Assembly: GCA_963815505.1 (NCBI GenBank)
Contig: CAWFGU010000003.1
Span: 99,480-163,479 of the forward strand
Direction of reading: 5' to 3'
Length of the DNA stretch: 64,000 nucleotides
Origin: CAXBBB01 sp963815505
GTDB taxonomy: Bacteria > Bacteroidota > Rhodothermia > Rhodothermales > BA12
The position numbers and the translations under genes were made by a program. The stretch's first letter is position 1. Each line of letters opens with the position of its first letter. Below are positions 9,877 through 18,853 of this stretch, piece after piece. The notes beneath the pieces were generated by a model, which saw nothing but the letters and a program-made list of their open reading frames with translations, did no database searches and had not been told where the DNA came from.

Positions 9877-10935
9877 TTACTGGCGAAACGGTTCGCCCTG
9901 AACGGTGACAACGACGAACTCGGGCAGCGCCTGGCACGCATCGGTGAGACACAACGTTGCCTCGTCGGTGAACGGAAAGTCGTGACTCTCACCGATTTCG
10001 ATCCAGTAGGGGCGACGCACGTCTTCGTCGCGCGTGATTTTGAGGTTCTGGATCGGCGCCCCATCGGCGCGGACGGTGAGCGTGAGTTGGTCGGGCAGCG
10101 TGATGTCGTCGGGCGAGGGCGGCGGCGGGCGCGTCGGTTGGACGGGATCGGTCTGCTCGGTCGTTTGGGCGATGCGCTCGTCGCCTTCGTCATCGCCCGA
10201 GAAGAACCAGAAAGCGGCTCCGGCGATGAGCAGCAGCGCCACGACGGCGCCGACGATGAGTCCCCATGGCGTTTCCGACGAGGTCGGGGTACGCGGCTTC
10301 CGCTCGGCAGGAGGTCGGTCTGCGGATCGTCCGCTCGCTGTTTCCCAATCGGCGCCCGAGGCAACGGCGGACTGGTGAGCTTTCTCGGCGCGGCGCGAGT
10401 CTTCCTCCTCGCGCTGCGCGGTGAGCGCCCGCAGTTCCTCTTCGGCGTGCTGCTGCGCTGCTCGGTCGTCGTTCTCGGCGGCCTCTCGCGCTCGGCGCTC
10501 GGCCTCCAGGCGCTTGATTTCTTTGCCCTCGGCTTCGAGCCGCTTTCGCTCCTCGGCGGCCTCGCGGAGCAGCTTCTTCTCCAGCTCAGCATCGACGCTC
10601 GCTGCGGCACGCGTGATCCATGTCCGGTCGTAGCGCCCTTGAGATGCGTCGTCGAACACTTCGGTTAGCGCCTTGACCGGAAGCCCGACCGCGAATGCGT
10701 ACGAGCGGAGCAGCGAGCGCAGATAGACCTGGTTGAACATCTTGCTCTCGATCAACCCGTCGGTTTCGAACTGCCGCAGCACGTCGATCGGCACACGGGT
10801 GCGTTCGTAGACCTGTTCGAGCGTCATGTCGCGTCGCTTACGCTCGTCGCGCAAGTCGTCGGTGAGTCGGCGGAGAGCCTCGGCGGGCGTGTGCTCCTCA
10901 AAGGAGGAATCCGGCAAGGCGGTCGGCTCCGGCAT
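9877..10935 (-). CDS. RodZ-like helix-turn-helix membrane protein
   Basis: A 352-residue, single-pass protein. Residues about 20-90 form a RodZ-type HTH_25 domain (LRRLTDDLRDERKRRDMTLE, then VYLRSLLRSYAFAVGLP). Residues about 115-187 are a highly charged coiled coil rich in E, R and A. A transmembrane helix lies at about 224-245 (WGLIVGAVVALLLIAGAA), followed by a Pro-rich linker and a C-terminal beta domain ending VVVTVQGEPFRQ. This order of HTH, charged linker, helix and periplasmic domain matches RodZ, which links MreB to the cell-wall machinery. No mreB or rod genes are nearby, so the role is inferred. A 277-base gap with nothing recognisable separates it from the ligA start. Confidence 0.75.
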   Translation of the reverse strand: MPEPTALPDSSFEEHTPAEALRRLTDDLRDERKRRDMTLEQVYERTRVPIDVLRQFETDGLIESKMFNQVYLRSLLRSYAFAVGLPVKALTEVFDDASQGRYDRTWITRAAASVDAELEKKLLREAAEERKRLEAEGKEIKRLEAERRAREAAENDDRAAQQHAEEELRALTAQREEEDSRRAEKAHQSAVASGADWETASGRSADRPPAERKPRTPTSSETPWGLIVGAVVALLLIAGAAFWFFSGDDEGDERIAQTTEQTDPVQPTRPPPPSPDDITLPDQLTLTVRADGAPIQNLKITRDEDVRRPYWIEIGESHDFPFTDEATLCLTDACQALPEFVVVTVQGEPFRQ

Positions 10936-11041
10936 AGCGAGATGGATGGAGGTGGGAGAGTCGGAAGACGTTACGCACCCGCAGCCGCTACCCGCAACTG
11001 TGTAGCGCGTTGGTCTGCTCGGCTTCCAGCATCCTTACACG

Positions 11042-11078
11042 CAAACGGCTCCGCGGCGAGGTGCCGAAGAGCCGTTTG
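11042..11078 (-). terminator. stem-loop downstream of dps
   Basis: A perfect 10-base inverted repeat (CAAACGGCTC / GAGCCGTTTG) encloses a 17-base GC-rich loop. It starts 25 bases past the dps stop codon on the minus strand. The following bases (GCGTGTAAGG) hold no real T run, so it may act with Rho or protect the 3' end rather than being a classical intrinsic terminator. Confidence 0.5.
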
Positions 11079-11102
11079 TAGTGATGTGGCATGTAGGGGC
11101 GC

Positions 11103-11744
11103 CTACTCGGCGACCAAGTCTTTCTCTTTGACGGTCAGCCCGATTTCCAGGGTATCCTCACCCAGGAAGTGGTCGAGGTGATGCGCCCGGTCTTCGCTGC
11201 GGAAGAGAATGTGCTTGAGCAGCTTCTCGGTGCCATAATCCTTGACCTTATTGGCCTTGGTGATGGATCCGCGGATAGACTCGGACACGATGCCCTCGGC
11301 GGTGCGGTCGTGCTCCAGCGACGGGCGGATGCGGTAGGTGCCCTCGGGTTCGTGCTCGATCACGCTCAGGCGCGCCTGGTTGACCGGATCGCTCGTCGGG
11401 ATGCCGCCGAGGGCCGTCATGCGCTCCGCGAGTGCGTCGAGGTCGTCGTGGACTTCGATGTAGTGCTCTTCCAGAAACTTGTGTAGCTGCAAGAACTGCG
11501 GGCCTTCGACGAGCCAGTGGTGTTTGTGGTACTGATGGTACATCACCCAGAACGAAGCCTGAAGTGCGTCGAGATCGGGCAGCATCGACTCGACGGCCTT
11601 CTCGTCCAGACGGATCGGGTTGTCCTCGATCAGGGTCTGCTCTCGCCACGGTTTGCCAAACGTCTGGCGGCGCTTTTTCTCGGAACGAAGGTGACCGTCG
11701 CCATCCATGTGTTCGTTGTGATAGTCGTGGTTGGGCAAGCTCAT
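11103..11744 (-). CDS. dps: Dps-family ferritin-like DNA-protection protein
   Basis: A 213-residue protein with the four-helix ferritin-like fold of Dps, which oxidises and stores iron and shields DNA under stress or starvation. The family core begins SFWVMYHQYHKHHWLVEGPQ and continues with HKFLEEHYIEVHDDLD, carrying the His, Asp and Glu ligands of the inter-subunit ferroxidase site, then the ERMTALGG turn. It is longer than the usual 155-190 residues because of a charged, His- and Arg-containing N-terminal arm of about 40 residues (MSLPNHDYHNEHMDGDGH); N-terminal arms in Dps often bind DNA or metal. It is probably monocistronic, with a perfect inverted repeat after the stop. Confidence 0.88.
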   Translation of the reverse strand: MSLPNHDYHNEHMDGDGHLRSEKKRRQTFGKPWREQTLIEDNPIRLDEKAVESMLPDLDALQASFWVMYHQYHKHHWLVEGPQFLQLHKFLEEHYIEVHDDLDALAERMTALGGIPTSDPVNQARLSVIEHEPEGTYRIRPSLEHDRTAEGIVSESIRGSITKANKVKDYGTEKLLKHILFRSEDRAHHLDHFLGEDTLEIGLTVKEKDLVAE

Positions 11745-11826
11745 GTCGAAAGAAGGATTAGTTTCGCCTCTTCATAGCCGCCTTGTCACCGGTCAGTTTC
11801 GACCGACACAGATGCTGTCAACGGCG

Positions 11827-12222
11827 TTACACCAACCGACGAACGCGGTACCGCTTGCGCTTCGTTTGGGCCAATCGCTGACGAGCAGCGGGATCGAGGT
11901 CGGATGCTGAACTCAACCGTTCAGCGGCAGCGGCTGAGGGAGTCGGGTACAGGGACACGGCTGGGTCGGGCCGCCGGACCTCCCCATCTCCCAAGAGTCC
12001 GATGACACCGACAGGTTGAATCGCAGGCGGGGATTCGGGCCGGAGGCGCTCAGGCGAGCGGATTGCGCCTCGTCGGTCAGGATCGGAAGGGGTAGAGTTT
12101 GCCTTGCTCACAAGGGAACGCCTATGCATCCGCCATGCGATGAGTAGAATCAGCGTCGGGATTCCCGTAGTTAGGACAAGGGTAGAGAGCAGACGAATAA
12201 CGTCTGGGTCGGTAGGCTGCAC
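11827..12222 (-). CDS. small single-pass membrane protein, unknown function
   Basis: The product is 131 residues with one N-terminal transmembrane helix (LLSTLVLTTGIPTLILLIAW) followed by a basic, proline- and serine-rich, probably disordered cytoplasmic tail ending in an Arg/Lys cluster (RQRLAQTKRKRYRVRRLV). It has the same layout as the next gene upstream on this strand (12363-12701): a short anchor, a basic stop-transfer patch and a low-complexity tail. I do not recognise a family. The surrounding DNA looks less GC-rich than its neighbours. That it is a true gene is supported only by ORF length, the anchor and consistent strand. Confidence 0.5.
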   Translation of the reverse strand: MQPTDPDVIRLLSTLVLTTGIPTLILLIAWRMHRRSLVSKANSTPSDPDRRGAIRSPERLRPESPPAIQPVGVIGLLGDGEVRRPDPAVSLYPTPSAAAAERLSSASDLDPAARQRLAQTKRKRYRVRRLV

Positions 12223-12362
12223 GAACTGAACAGGTAGTGGTGGTGACCAGTCCTATCCAACGGCTCGGCGGTTGGTGTCACCCAAACGCTCCGTATCGGT
12301 AACGCGTTGGGCAACGGTCACGTGACGCTCAGCAGTGTCCCAACGGTGAGTCAGATTCCCCG

Positions 12363-12701
12363 CTAGCGTGGCGGCTGTTGTGGCCGCTGCGGCCGCTGTG
12401 GACGCTGCATCTGCCGATGCTCGTACGGCAGTTGTCCTGGCCTCGGTGGCGGCGGCCCTGCGTACGTACGCGGCGCCTGGCGAGGTGCCGAGTTGGGAGG
12501 AAACTGACCTACCGGATACGGTCGGTGCACAGGGCCGGGCCGAGGGTGCGCAGCAGACGCTGTATTGCGGTTGCGCTGCGCGGCCTCTTCCAATTCCATC
12601 GCCTCTTTCCGCCTCGCCAGTAGAAAGGCGGTAACCATCAATAGGCCGGTAGCGACACTCGTCGTGATGACGATCGTCAAGATCAAGCGGAGGATTTCCA
12701 T
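12363..12701 (-). CDS. small single-pass membrane protein with Pro/Arg/Gln-rich tail
   Basis: The product is 112 residues: an N-terminal helix (ILTIVITTSVATGLLMVTAF), a short charged segment (ARRKEAMELEEAAQRNRN), then about 65 residues dominated by P, R, Q and G with a PQRP repeat near the C-terminus. The in-frame repeats at the DNA level encode that tail. The topology matches the neighbouring gene at 11827-12222, so the two may be divergent duplicates or simply share an anchor-plus-disordered-tail design. The family is unknown. It lies 28 bases downstream of the acyl-CoA dehydrogenase gene stop and could be cotranscribed with it. Confidence 0.5.
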   Translation of the reverse strand: MEILRLILTIVITTSVATGLLMVTAFLLARRKEAMELEEAAQRNRNTASAAHPRPGPVHRPYPVGQFPPNSAPRQAPRTYAGPPPPRPGQLPYEHRQMQRPQRPQRPQQPPR

Positions 12702-12729
12702 AGGGGTGGAAGTGGGGCAGATGGAGTGG

Positions 12730-13959
12730 TCAGGTGAATGCGTTTTCGCCCGTCACGTCTTGACCTACGACCAGCGTGTGGACTTCGTGTGTGCCCTCGT
12801 AGGTGACGACGCTTTCCAGGTTCATCATGTGCCGCATGACCGGATACATGCTCAGGACGCCGTTTCCGCCGAGCACCTGCCGCGCGCTGCGAGCGACGGT
12901 GAGCGCCATGTCGCAGTTGTTGCGCTTGGCGAGCGAGACGTGCTGCGGGCGCATCGTGCCGTCGTTTTTCATCTGTCCCAGTCGCAGGTTCATCAGTTGC
13001 GCTTTGGTGATCTCCTGGACCATATCGGTCAGGCGCTCCTGGACGAGCTGGAAGCCACCGATGGGCCGTCCGAACTGACGACGCGCGCGGCTGTGCTGAA
13101 CGGCCGCATCGTAGCACGACATTGCCGCGCCCACGACGCCCCATGCGATGCCATACCGCGCCTGCGTCAGGCATGAGAGCGGGCCTTTCAGTCCCTTGAC
13201 GCCCGGCAGCACATCGTCCGCCGATACGTGCACGTCGTCGAACAGAATCTCGGACGTGATGGCCGCGCGCAGCGACCACTTGTCCATGATGCGCGGAGCC
13301 CGAACGCCCTCTTTGTGGAGGTCGACCAGGAAGCCGCGGACCGTGTCGGTGTCGTCCTTCGCCCAGACGACAGCCACGTCGGCTTCGCTCGCATTGGTGC
13401 TCCACCGCTTGTAGCCAGTCAAGCGGTAACCGTTGCCGTCGCGGACGACGCGCGTCGTCATGCCGGACGGGTTAGAGCCATGATCAGGCTCGGTCAGTGC
13501 GAAACAGCCCAGCGCCTTACCGGACGCGAGAGCAGGAAGCCACTTTCTGCGCTGTTCCTCGCTGCCGTACTTCCAGATCGGATACATCACGAGCGATCCC
13601 ATGACCGAGCAGAACGAGCGCAGTCCGCTATCGCCCCGCTCGATCTCTTGCATCATCAGACCATAGACGATGTTGTCGTATCCGCCGCCGCCGTACTCCT
13701 TGGGAACGACCGGGCCAATCAGCCCCAGGCGTGCGAACTCGGGCACCAGTTGGCGCGGGAACTCCATCGCGTGGGCTGCCTGCTCGATGATCGGATCGAC
13801 CTCAGCCGTGACAAACGCACGCACGTCGTCGCGGATGCGCTTTTGCTCGTCGGTCAGCAGCGCGTCGATGTTGTAGTAGTCCAGGCCTTCGAAGTCCGGG
13901 TAGACGTACGTGCCGTTGTCGGCAGGGGCGTGTGCGGTGGCGGGGAGCAGTTCGGCCAT
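12730..13959 (-). CDS. acyl-CoA dehydrogenase, glutaryl-CoA dehydrogenase-like
   Basis: A 409-residue FAD enzyme of the acyl-CoA dehydrogenase superfamily. It shows the first FAD-site signature CFALTEPDHGSNPSGM, the middle beta domain, the RRQFGRPIGGFQLVQ helix and the C-terminal base region VTYEGTHEVHTLVVG with the catalytic Glu near residue 388. The TEPDHGSNPSGM and YEGTH-x-VH-x-L combination is typical of glutaryl-CoA dehydrogenases, which oxidise and decarboxylate glutaryl-CoA to crotonyl-CoA in lysine and tryptophan breakdown. Substrate assignment is by motif likeness only. No other lysine-degradation gene is nearby. Confidence 0.85.
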   Translation of the reverse strand: MAELLPATAHAPADNGTYVYPDFEGLDYYNIDALLTDEQKRIRDDVRAFVTAEVDPIIEQAAHAMEFPRQLVPEFARLGLIGPVVPKEYGGGGYDNIVYGLMMQEIERGDSGLRSFCSVMGSLVMYPIWKYGSEEQRRKWLPALASGKALGCFALTEPDHGSNPSGMTTRVVRDGNGYRLTGYKRWSTNASEADVAVVWAKDDTDTVRGFLVDLHKEGVRAPRIMDKWSLRAAITSEILFDDVHVSADDVLPGVKGLKGPLSCLTQARYGIAWGVVGAAMSCYDAAVQHSRARRQFGRPIGGFQLVQERLTDMVQEITKAQLMNLRLGQMKNDGTMRPQHVSLAKRNNCDMALTVARSARQVLGGNGVLSMYPVMRHMMNLESVVTYEGTHEVHTLVVGQDVTGENAFT

Positions 13960-14064
13960 CGTCGGGTCGGGCGAAAGGAAAAGGCGTGGAAGCGGCGGCG
14001 ATCCCGTGTGGGCGTGCCGGGCGTCAGTAAGTTACGCCGTCACTCTTGCCGCCGATCCTTTCCC

Positions 14065-14571
14065 ATGCGCTCCTTACGTTTCGTTTTCTTAACCCTTGTG
14101 CTGTTTGCCGCCGCATCGGTCCCCCCAGCCCAGTCTCAACAGCTCACGCCACGCTTCGGACTCGCCTTTCAGTCGATCCTGTCGCTGCAGGACGGCCTCG
14201 CCATCGGCTTTCATGGCCGCGCCGCCGCGCCGATCAATGCGGACCTGTCGATCGCCTTCGATCTAGGAGCCGCCGGGTTCGTTCTCGAAGGCCGCCGCAA
14301 CGCGACCTACGTCGTCACGCCGCAGATCACGGCCATCCTCAACCTCCCCTCCTACCGCGACAACGCGACGTATGTCGGAGCGGGCTTTGGCTACTACGCG
14401 CCGGTCAACCGCGACGACAACACCAACGGCGGCCCGACCTTCCACGTCGCCTACGGCTGGATCCTGGGCCTGCGCGAAACGTCGCTCTTCATCGAAGTCG
14501 ATCCCGCCCTCGTCGTAGCGCAGGAAGGCGTCAGCCTCGCGCTTCCCGTTCGCATCGGCGCCATCTTTTGA
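14065..14571 (+). CDS. exported outer-membrane beta-barrel-like protein
   Basis: A 168-residue protein with a clear signal peptide (MRSLRFVFLTLVLFAAAS, cleavage near PAQSQQ) followed by alternating polar/hydrophobic strands and Gly/aromatic turns (LAIGFHGRAAAPI, YVGAGFGYYAPV, TSLFIEVDPALV) ending in a final strand LPVRIGAIF with C-terminal Phe. This is the pattern of a small eight-stranded outer-membrane barrel. The ATG at 14065 begins the signal peptide; the open frame upstream of it is the antisense of the dehydrogenase gene. It is followed after 10 bases by the DUF4177-like gene. No specific function is claimed. Confidence 0.75.
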   Translation: MRSLRFVFLTLVLFAAASVPPAQSQQLTPRFGLAFQSILSLQDGLAIGFHGRAAAPINADLSIAFDLGAAGFVLEGRRNATYVVTPQITAILNLPSYRDNATYVGAGFGYYAPVNRDDNTNGGPTFHVAYGWILGLRETSLFIEVDPALVVAQEGVSLALPVRIGAIF

Positions 14572-14581
14572 GGTGCAGTCG

Positions 14582-14785
14582 ATGAAGGAATACAAAGTCG
14601 AGTCCCGAACTTACTACTCGAAGATGACGCTCAACAAAGAGCACATCGCCGAGAGATCGCAGGAGGAAGTCCAGCAGATCATGGACGATTACGTGCGCGA
14701 TGGATGGCAACTCGCCTCCACCGACGCCACCTCGTTCGGGGCCGCGGTCTACGTCTTCCTCTATTTCGAGCGAGAGAAGAAATAG
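14582..14785 (+). CDS. small DUF4177-like protein
   Basis: The product is 67 residues. It begins MKEYKVESRTYYSKM and ends with a DGWQLASTDAT segment and a beta strand AAVYVFLYFEREKK. The pattern of an N-terminal strand (YKVE), a helix and then GWxLxS followed by a hydrophobic strand ending FERE is characteristic of DUF4177. The ATG at 14582 has a GAGGTG sequence about seven bases upstream, better supported than the GTG at 14573. It lies 10 bases downstream of the barrel gene, in one transcript unit, and is convergent with the HAS-barrel gene five bases away. Function unknown. Confidence 0.65.
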   Translation: MKEYKVESRTYYSKMTLNKEHIAERSQEEVQQIMDDYVRDGWQLASTDATSFGAAVYVFLYFEREKK

Positions 14786-14789
14786 GCTG

Positions 14790-15497
14790 CTAGCTGGTCA
14801 CGCGCCGCAGGATGCTGCCCAGCCGCTCGTGGTCGTCGCGCATCAGGCGGCTGAGCGTCTGGGCGGCGGCGACGAGAACGGCCTCTTTGTCGCGCTGAAC
14901 CGGGTATACGTCGGCTTGGGCGCGCAGAGCAGCGACGAGCAGTTCGTCGACCGGCACGTTGGGATCGGGCGTCAGGGCGAGCGTGCGCAGGTAGTCGAAC
15001 GGGGCGCCGAGCGCGCGCACGTCGGCGGCGTGGGCCAGCCGGACGGGATGGTGGATCGGTGCTGGAAATGGGGGGAGCGTCTGGCGCACCTGACCGCCGC
15101 GCGAGTGGGCCAGAAGCTGGGCGTGCAGCGTCGTCACAATCAGCCCGGGCACGTGCGGACGCTCGCTCGCTAATTCTTCGGGGGTCAGCCCATAAGCCCG
15201 AATGCGACGCGAAGGGTCGAGGCTGCCGATGGCGACGTGGCTCACCAGCCCGAACAGGCGCGTCCCGCCCGGCCCGGCGATTTCGATCCACGATCCGAAC
15301 GCGATGTCGGATGCGTGTTCGTAGACCTCGGCTTCGAGCGTCCGCGTCGACGAGGCGATGACTTCGGCGATGGGGTCGCGCTCCGCCTTCGAGCCGGTCG
15401 GTGTGGCGTCTTCCCAGATCGAAGCGGGCTTAGGCGAAGCGTCCGGGCTGGCGCTAGTGTCCGGCTGGGCAAACAGGTCGTCGGGCGGTTGCGGCAT
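14790..15497 (-). CDS. stand-alone HAS-barrel domain protein
   Basis: A 235-residue soluble protein. After a Pro/Ala-rich N-terminus it shows AEVIASSTRTLEAEVY, then FGSWIEIAGPGGTRLFGLVS and SRRIRAYGLTPEEL, a six-stranded-barrel pattern resembling the HAS-barrel found at the N-terminus of HerA-type ATPases and ATP synthases. The C-terminal part (PVDELLVAALRAQADVY, then LSRLMRDDHERLGSILRRV) is helical. From memory, cyanobacteria carry a very similar free-standing HAS-barrel family; this was not verified. A HerA-like ATPase is encoded 30 kb away at 45159, so the two may be partners. The gene lies downstream of the histidine kinase with a 113-base gap. Confidence 0.65.
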   Translation of the reverse strand: MPQPPDDLFAQPDTSASPDASPKPASIWEDATPTGSKAERDPIAEVIASSTRTLEAEVYEHASDIAFGSWIEIAGPGGTRLFGLVSHVAIGSLDPSRRIRAYGLTPEELASERPHVPGLIVTTLHAQLLAHSRGGQVRQTLPPFPAPIHHPVRLAHAADVRALGAPFDYLRTLALTPDPNVPVDELLVAALRAQADVYPVQRDKEAVLVAAAQTLSRLMRDDHERLGSILRRVTS

Positions 15498-15610
15498 CGG
15501 GGAGGAGAAGCGTTAGGGTCGGCAGGACGTCTGGTAAGGTTGGCAGACAGAAAGGTGTCAACATCTCCGAGAGCTGACATCTTTGGACCGGAAGCGGCGC
15601 GACGTGTCGC

Positions 15611-17047
15611 CTAGGCCTGAGACAATTCGGGCGCATGGTAGGCGCTGGGCTCGGTTGGGGCCGCGCTCAGGGGCAGGCGGACACGGAAAACAGTGCAGCC
15701 CGGCTCACTCTCGACTTCGATGGTGCCGCCATGCCCCGTCTCAACGATGCGGCGCACCACATCGAGCCCCAAACCCGTGCCTTCACCGACGCCCTTCGTC
15801 GTAAAGAACGGCTCGAAGATGTGGCTGCGCGTTTCTTCGTCCATGCCCGGCCCCGTATCGCGAATCTCGACGCACACACCGCCCCGATGCACATCCGGAC
15901 GTGTCTGGATCGTGAGAACCCCGCCGCCGTGCATCGCGTCGACGGCATTGTCGATCAGATTGGTCCACACCTGGTTGATCTGGCCGCCGACGGCGCTGAC
16001 GGGAGGCAAATCGTCTGCATAGTCGCGCTCGACGGTCACTCCGCCGTGGCGCAGTTGATAGCCCAGCATCGTCACTGTGGAATCCAACCCCTCGTGGATG
16101 TCGGTCGGCTCGTGGACGGGCGCCTGATCCATGTGCGAGTAGCTCTTGACTGACGTGACAAGATCGGAGATGCGGTCGGCGGCGGCGGCGATGTCGCGCA
16201 GCATCAGGTCGGCGGCGACGCTGGACTCGACCCACCGCAGCACGTCGCCGACGGCTTCGGGCGGCAACTCGGCAACGAAATTGTCGAGCGTGACCGTGTC
16301 CATACCGGCTTCGACGAACGTCTCGGCAAGATCGAATCCGTCCTCGACCCCGCGCTTTTCGAGCCAATCGACAAGTTCGTCTTCGCGCTCGCTGCGCTCC
16401 ACTGCCGAGAGCCGACAGTGGCCGTCGATGGTCTCACTGATGGCGCACGCGAATGCCAACTGGCTGGGCGACAAATCGTACTTGGCGAGCAGGTGGACGC
16501 GGTCGGGCATCTGGTCGAGCCGCTCGCGCAGCGCCTGCGAGGTGCGTTTGAGGGCGGCGGCTGGGTTGTTGAGTTCGTGCGCCAGTCCGGCCGAGAGCTT
16601 GCCCAGCGCTGTCAGCTTGTCGCGCTGCTGCTCGGTCCGCGTCGACCACCGAATGCGGTCGGCGAGCGCTCCGGCGAGGATCGGATCGAGATCAGGCGCG
16701 CGCTGGAGCAGTTCGTCGAAGCGGTCGCGGTGAAGCGCCAGCCAGCGAATCGGCTCGGACGCGCGCGCCGTTCCGGCCCACTTGGTCATGCGCGAGCGCG
16801 GCAGCATCCCGCTGATCGAGCCGGACGAGACGACGAAGTGTCCGACTTCCTTGCCCTCCTTGACCGCCTGAATCACCATCGATCCTTCGAGGATCAGGAG
16901 CAGATGCTCGGCAGGTTCACCCTGCTTGAACAGGGTCTGACCGACATCCCCGCTCTTCTCTCGGGTCATGCCGAGCAGGACGCTGAGGTCACCGTCGCCC
17001 AGTGGCGCGAGCGGCGGGATGGCAGAGCGGAGTTCGTCGGGCGTCAT
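15611..17047 (-). CDS. soluble histidine kinase with N-terminal cyclic-nucleotide-binding domain
   Basis: A 478-residue sensor kinase with no transmembrane helix. Residues about 15-125 form a cNMP-binding (Crp-like) barrel with GQTLFKQGEPAEHLLLILEG. The H-box LSAGLAHELNNP places the phosphorylated His at residue 157, and the LAHELNNP form is typical of NtrB-like or redox-type kinases. The ATPase domain has the N-box NLIDNAVDAM (about 364), G1 DTGPGM (397) and G2 GEGTGLGL (421). The long insertion between H-box and ATPase is unusually acidic. No response regulator gene is adjacent. It is divergent from malQ, with 112 bases between start codons, so it could influence the glucan locus, but that is inference. 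Confidence 0.88.
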   Translation of the reverse strand: MTPDELRSAIPPLAPLGDGDLSVLLGMTREKSGDVGQTLFKQGEPAEHLLLILEGSMVIQAVKEGKEVGHFVVSSGSISGMLPRSRMTKWAGTARASEPIRWLALHRDRFDELLQRAPDLDPILAGALADRIRWSTRTEQQRDKLTALGKLSAGLAHELNNPAAALKRTSQALRERLDQMPDRVHLLAKYDLSPSQLAFACAISETIDGHCRLSAVERSEREDELVDWLEKRGVEDGFDLAETFVEAGMDTVTLDNFVAELPPEAVGDVLRWVESSVAADLMLRDIAAAADRISDLVTSVKSYSHMDQAPVHEPTDIHEGLDSTVTMLGYQLRHGGVTVERDYADDLPPVSAVGGQINQVWTNLIDNAVDAMHGGGVLTIQTRPDVHRGGVCVEIRDTGPGMDEETRSHIFEPFFTTKGVGEGTGLGLDVVRRIVETGHGGTIEVESEPGCTVFRVRLPLSAAPTEPSAYHAPELSQA

Positions 17048-17159
17048 CGCAAGGATCGGTTTTTCGCTCCAAACGCGTCATCGTGCGGATGGTGTCGCAG
17101 CGGATCGGCAGGCCGGATCGCCGTAGTTTGTCAGGCTACGCTCCTCAACTCTTCGGCCC

Positions 17160-18680
<1,521 letters not shown>

Positions 18681-18853
18681 CAGACGTGATCGGATAGGTG
18701 TACCGCTCGCTGGTTCTCCGCTCTCGCTTCTTGCTCCGCGAGAGGAGCACGTGCAAACCGCTTCCGGCGTAACGACGCTGCCATAACAGGCATGAAGCGG
18801 CACGGACCGCACGAAGGCGGGGTTGGACATCGTCGACTACTCCGACCTCTACC

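Noticed and set aside
12370..12420. Short tandem repeat rich in CGCTG/GGCCGC
   Set aside because: It is explained as the coding sequence of the Pro-Gln-Arg-Pro repeats in the small membrane protein read on the minus strand.
13228..14064. Long open frame running into the small beta-barrel gene
   Set aside because: It is antisense to the glutaryl-CoA-dehydrogenase-like gene, has Arg/Val/Asp-rich shadow composition and no motifs; the signal peptide at 14065 marks the true start.
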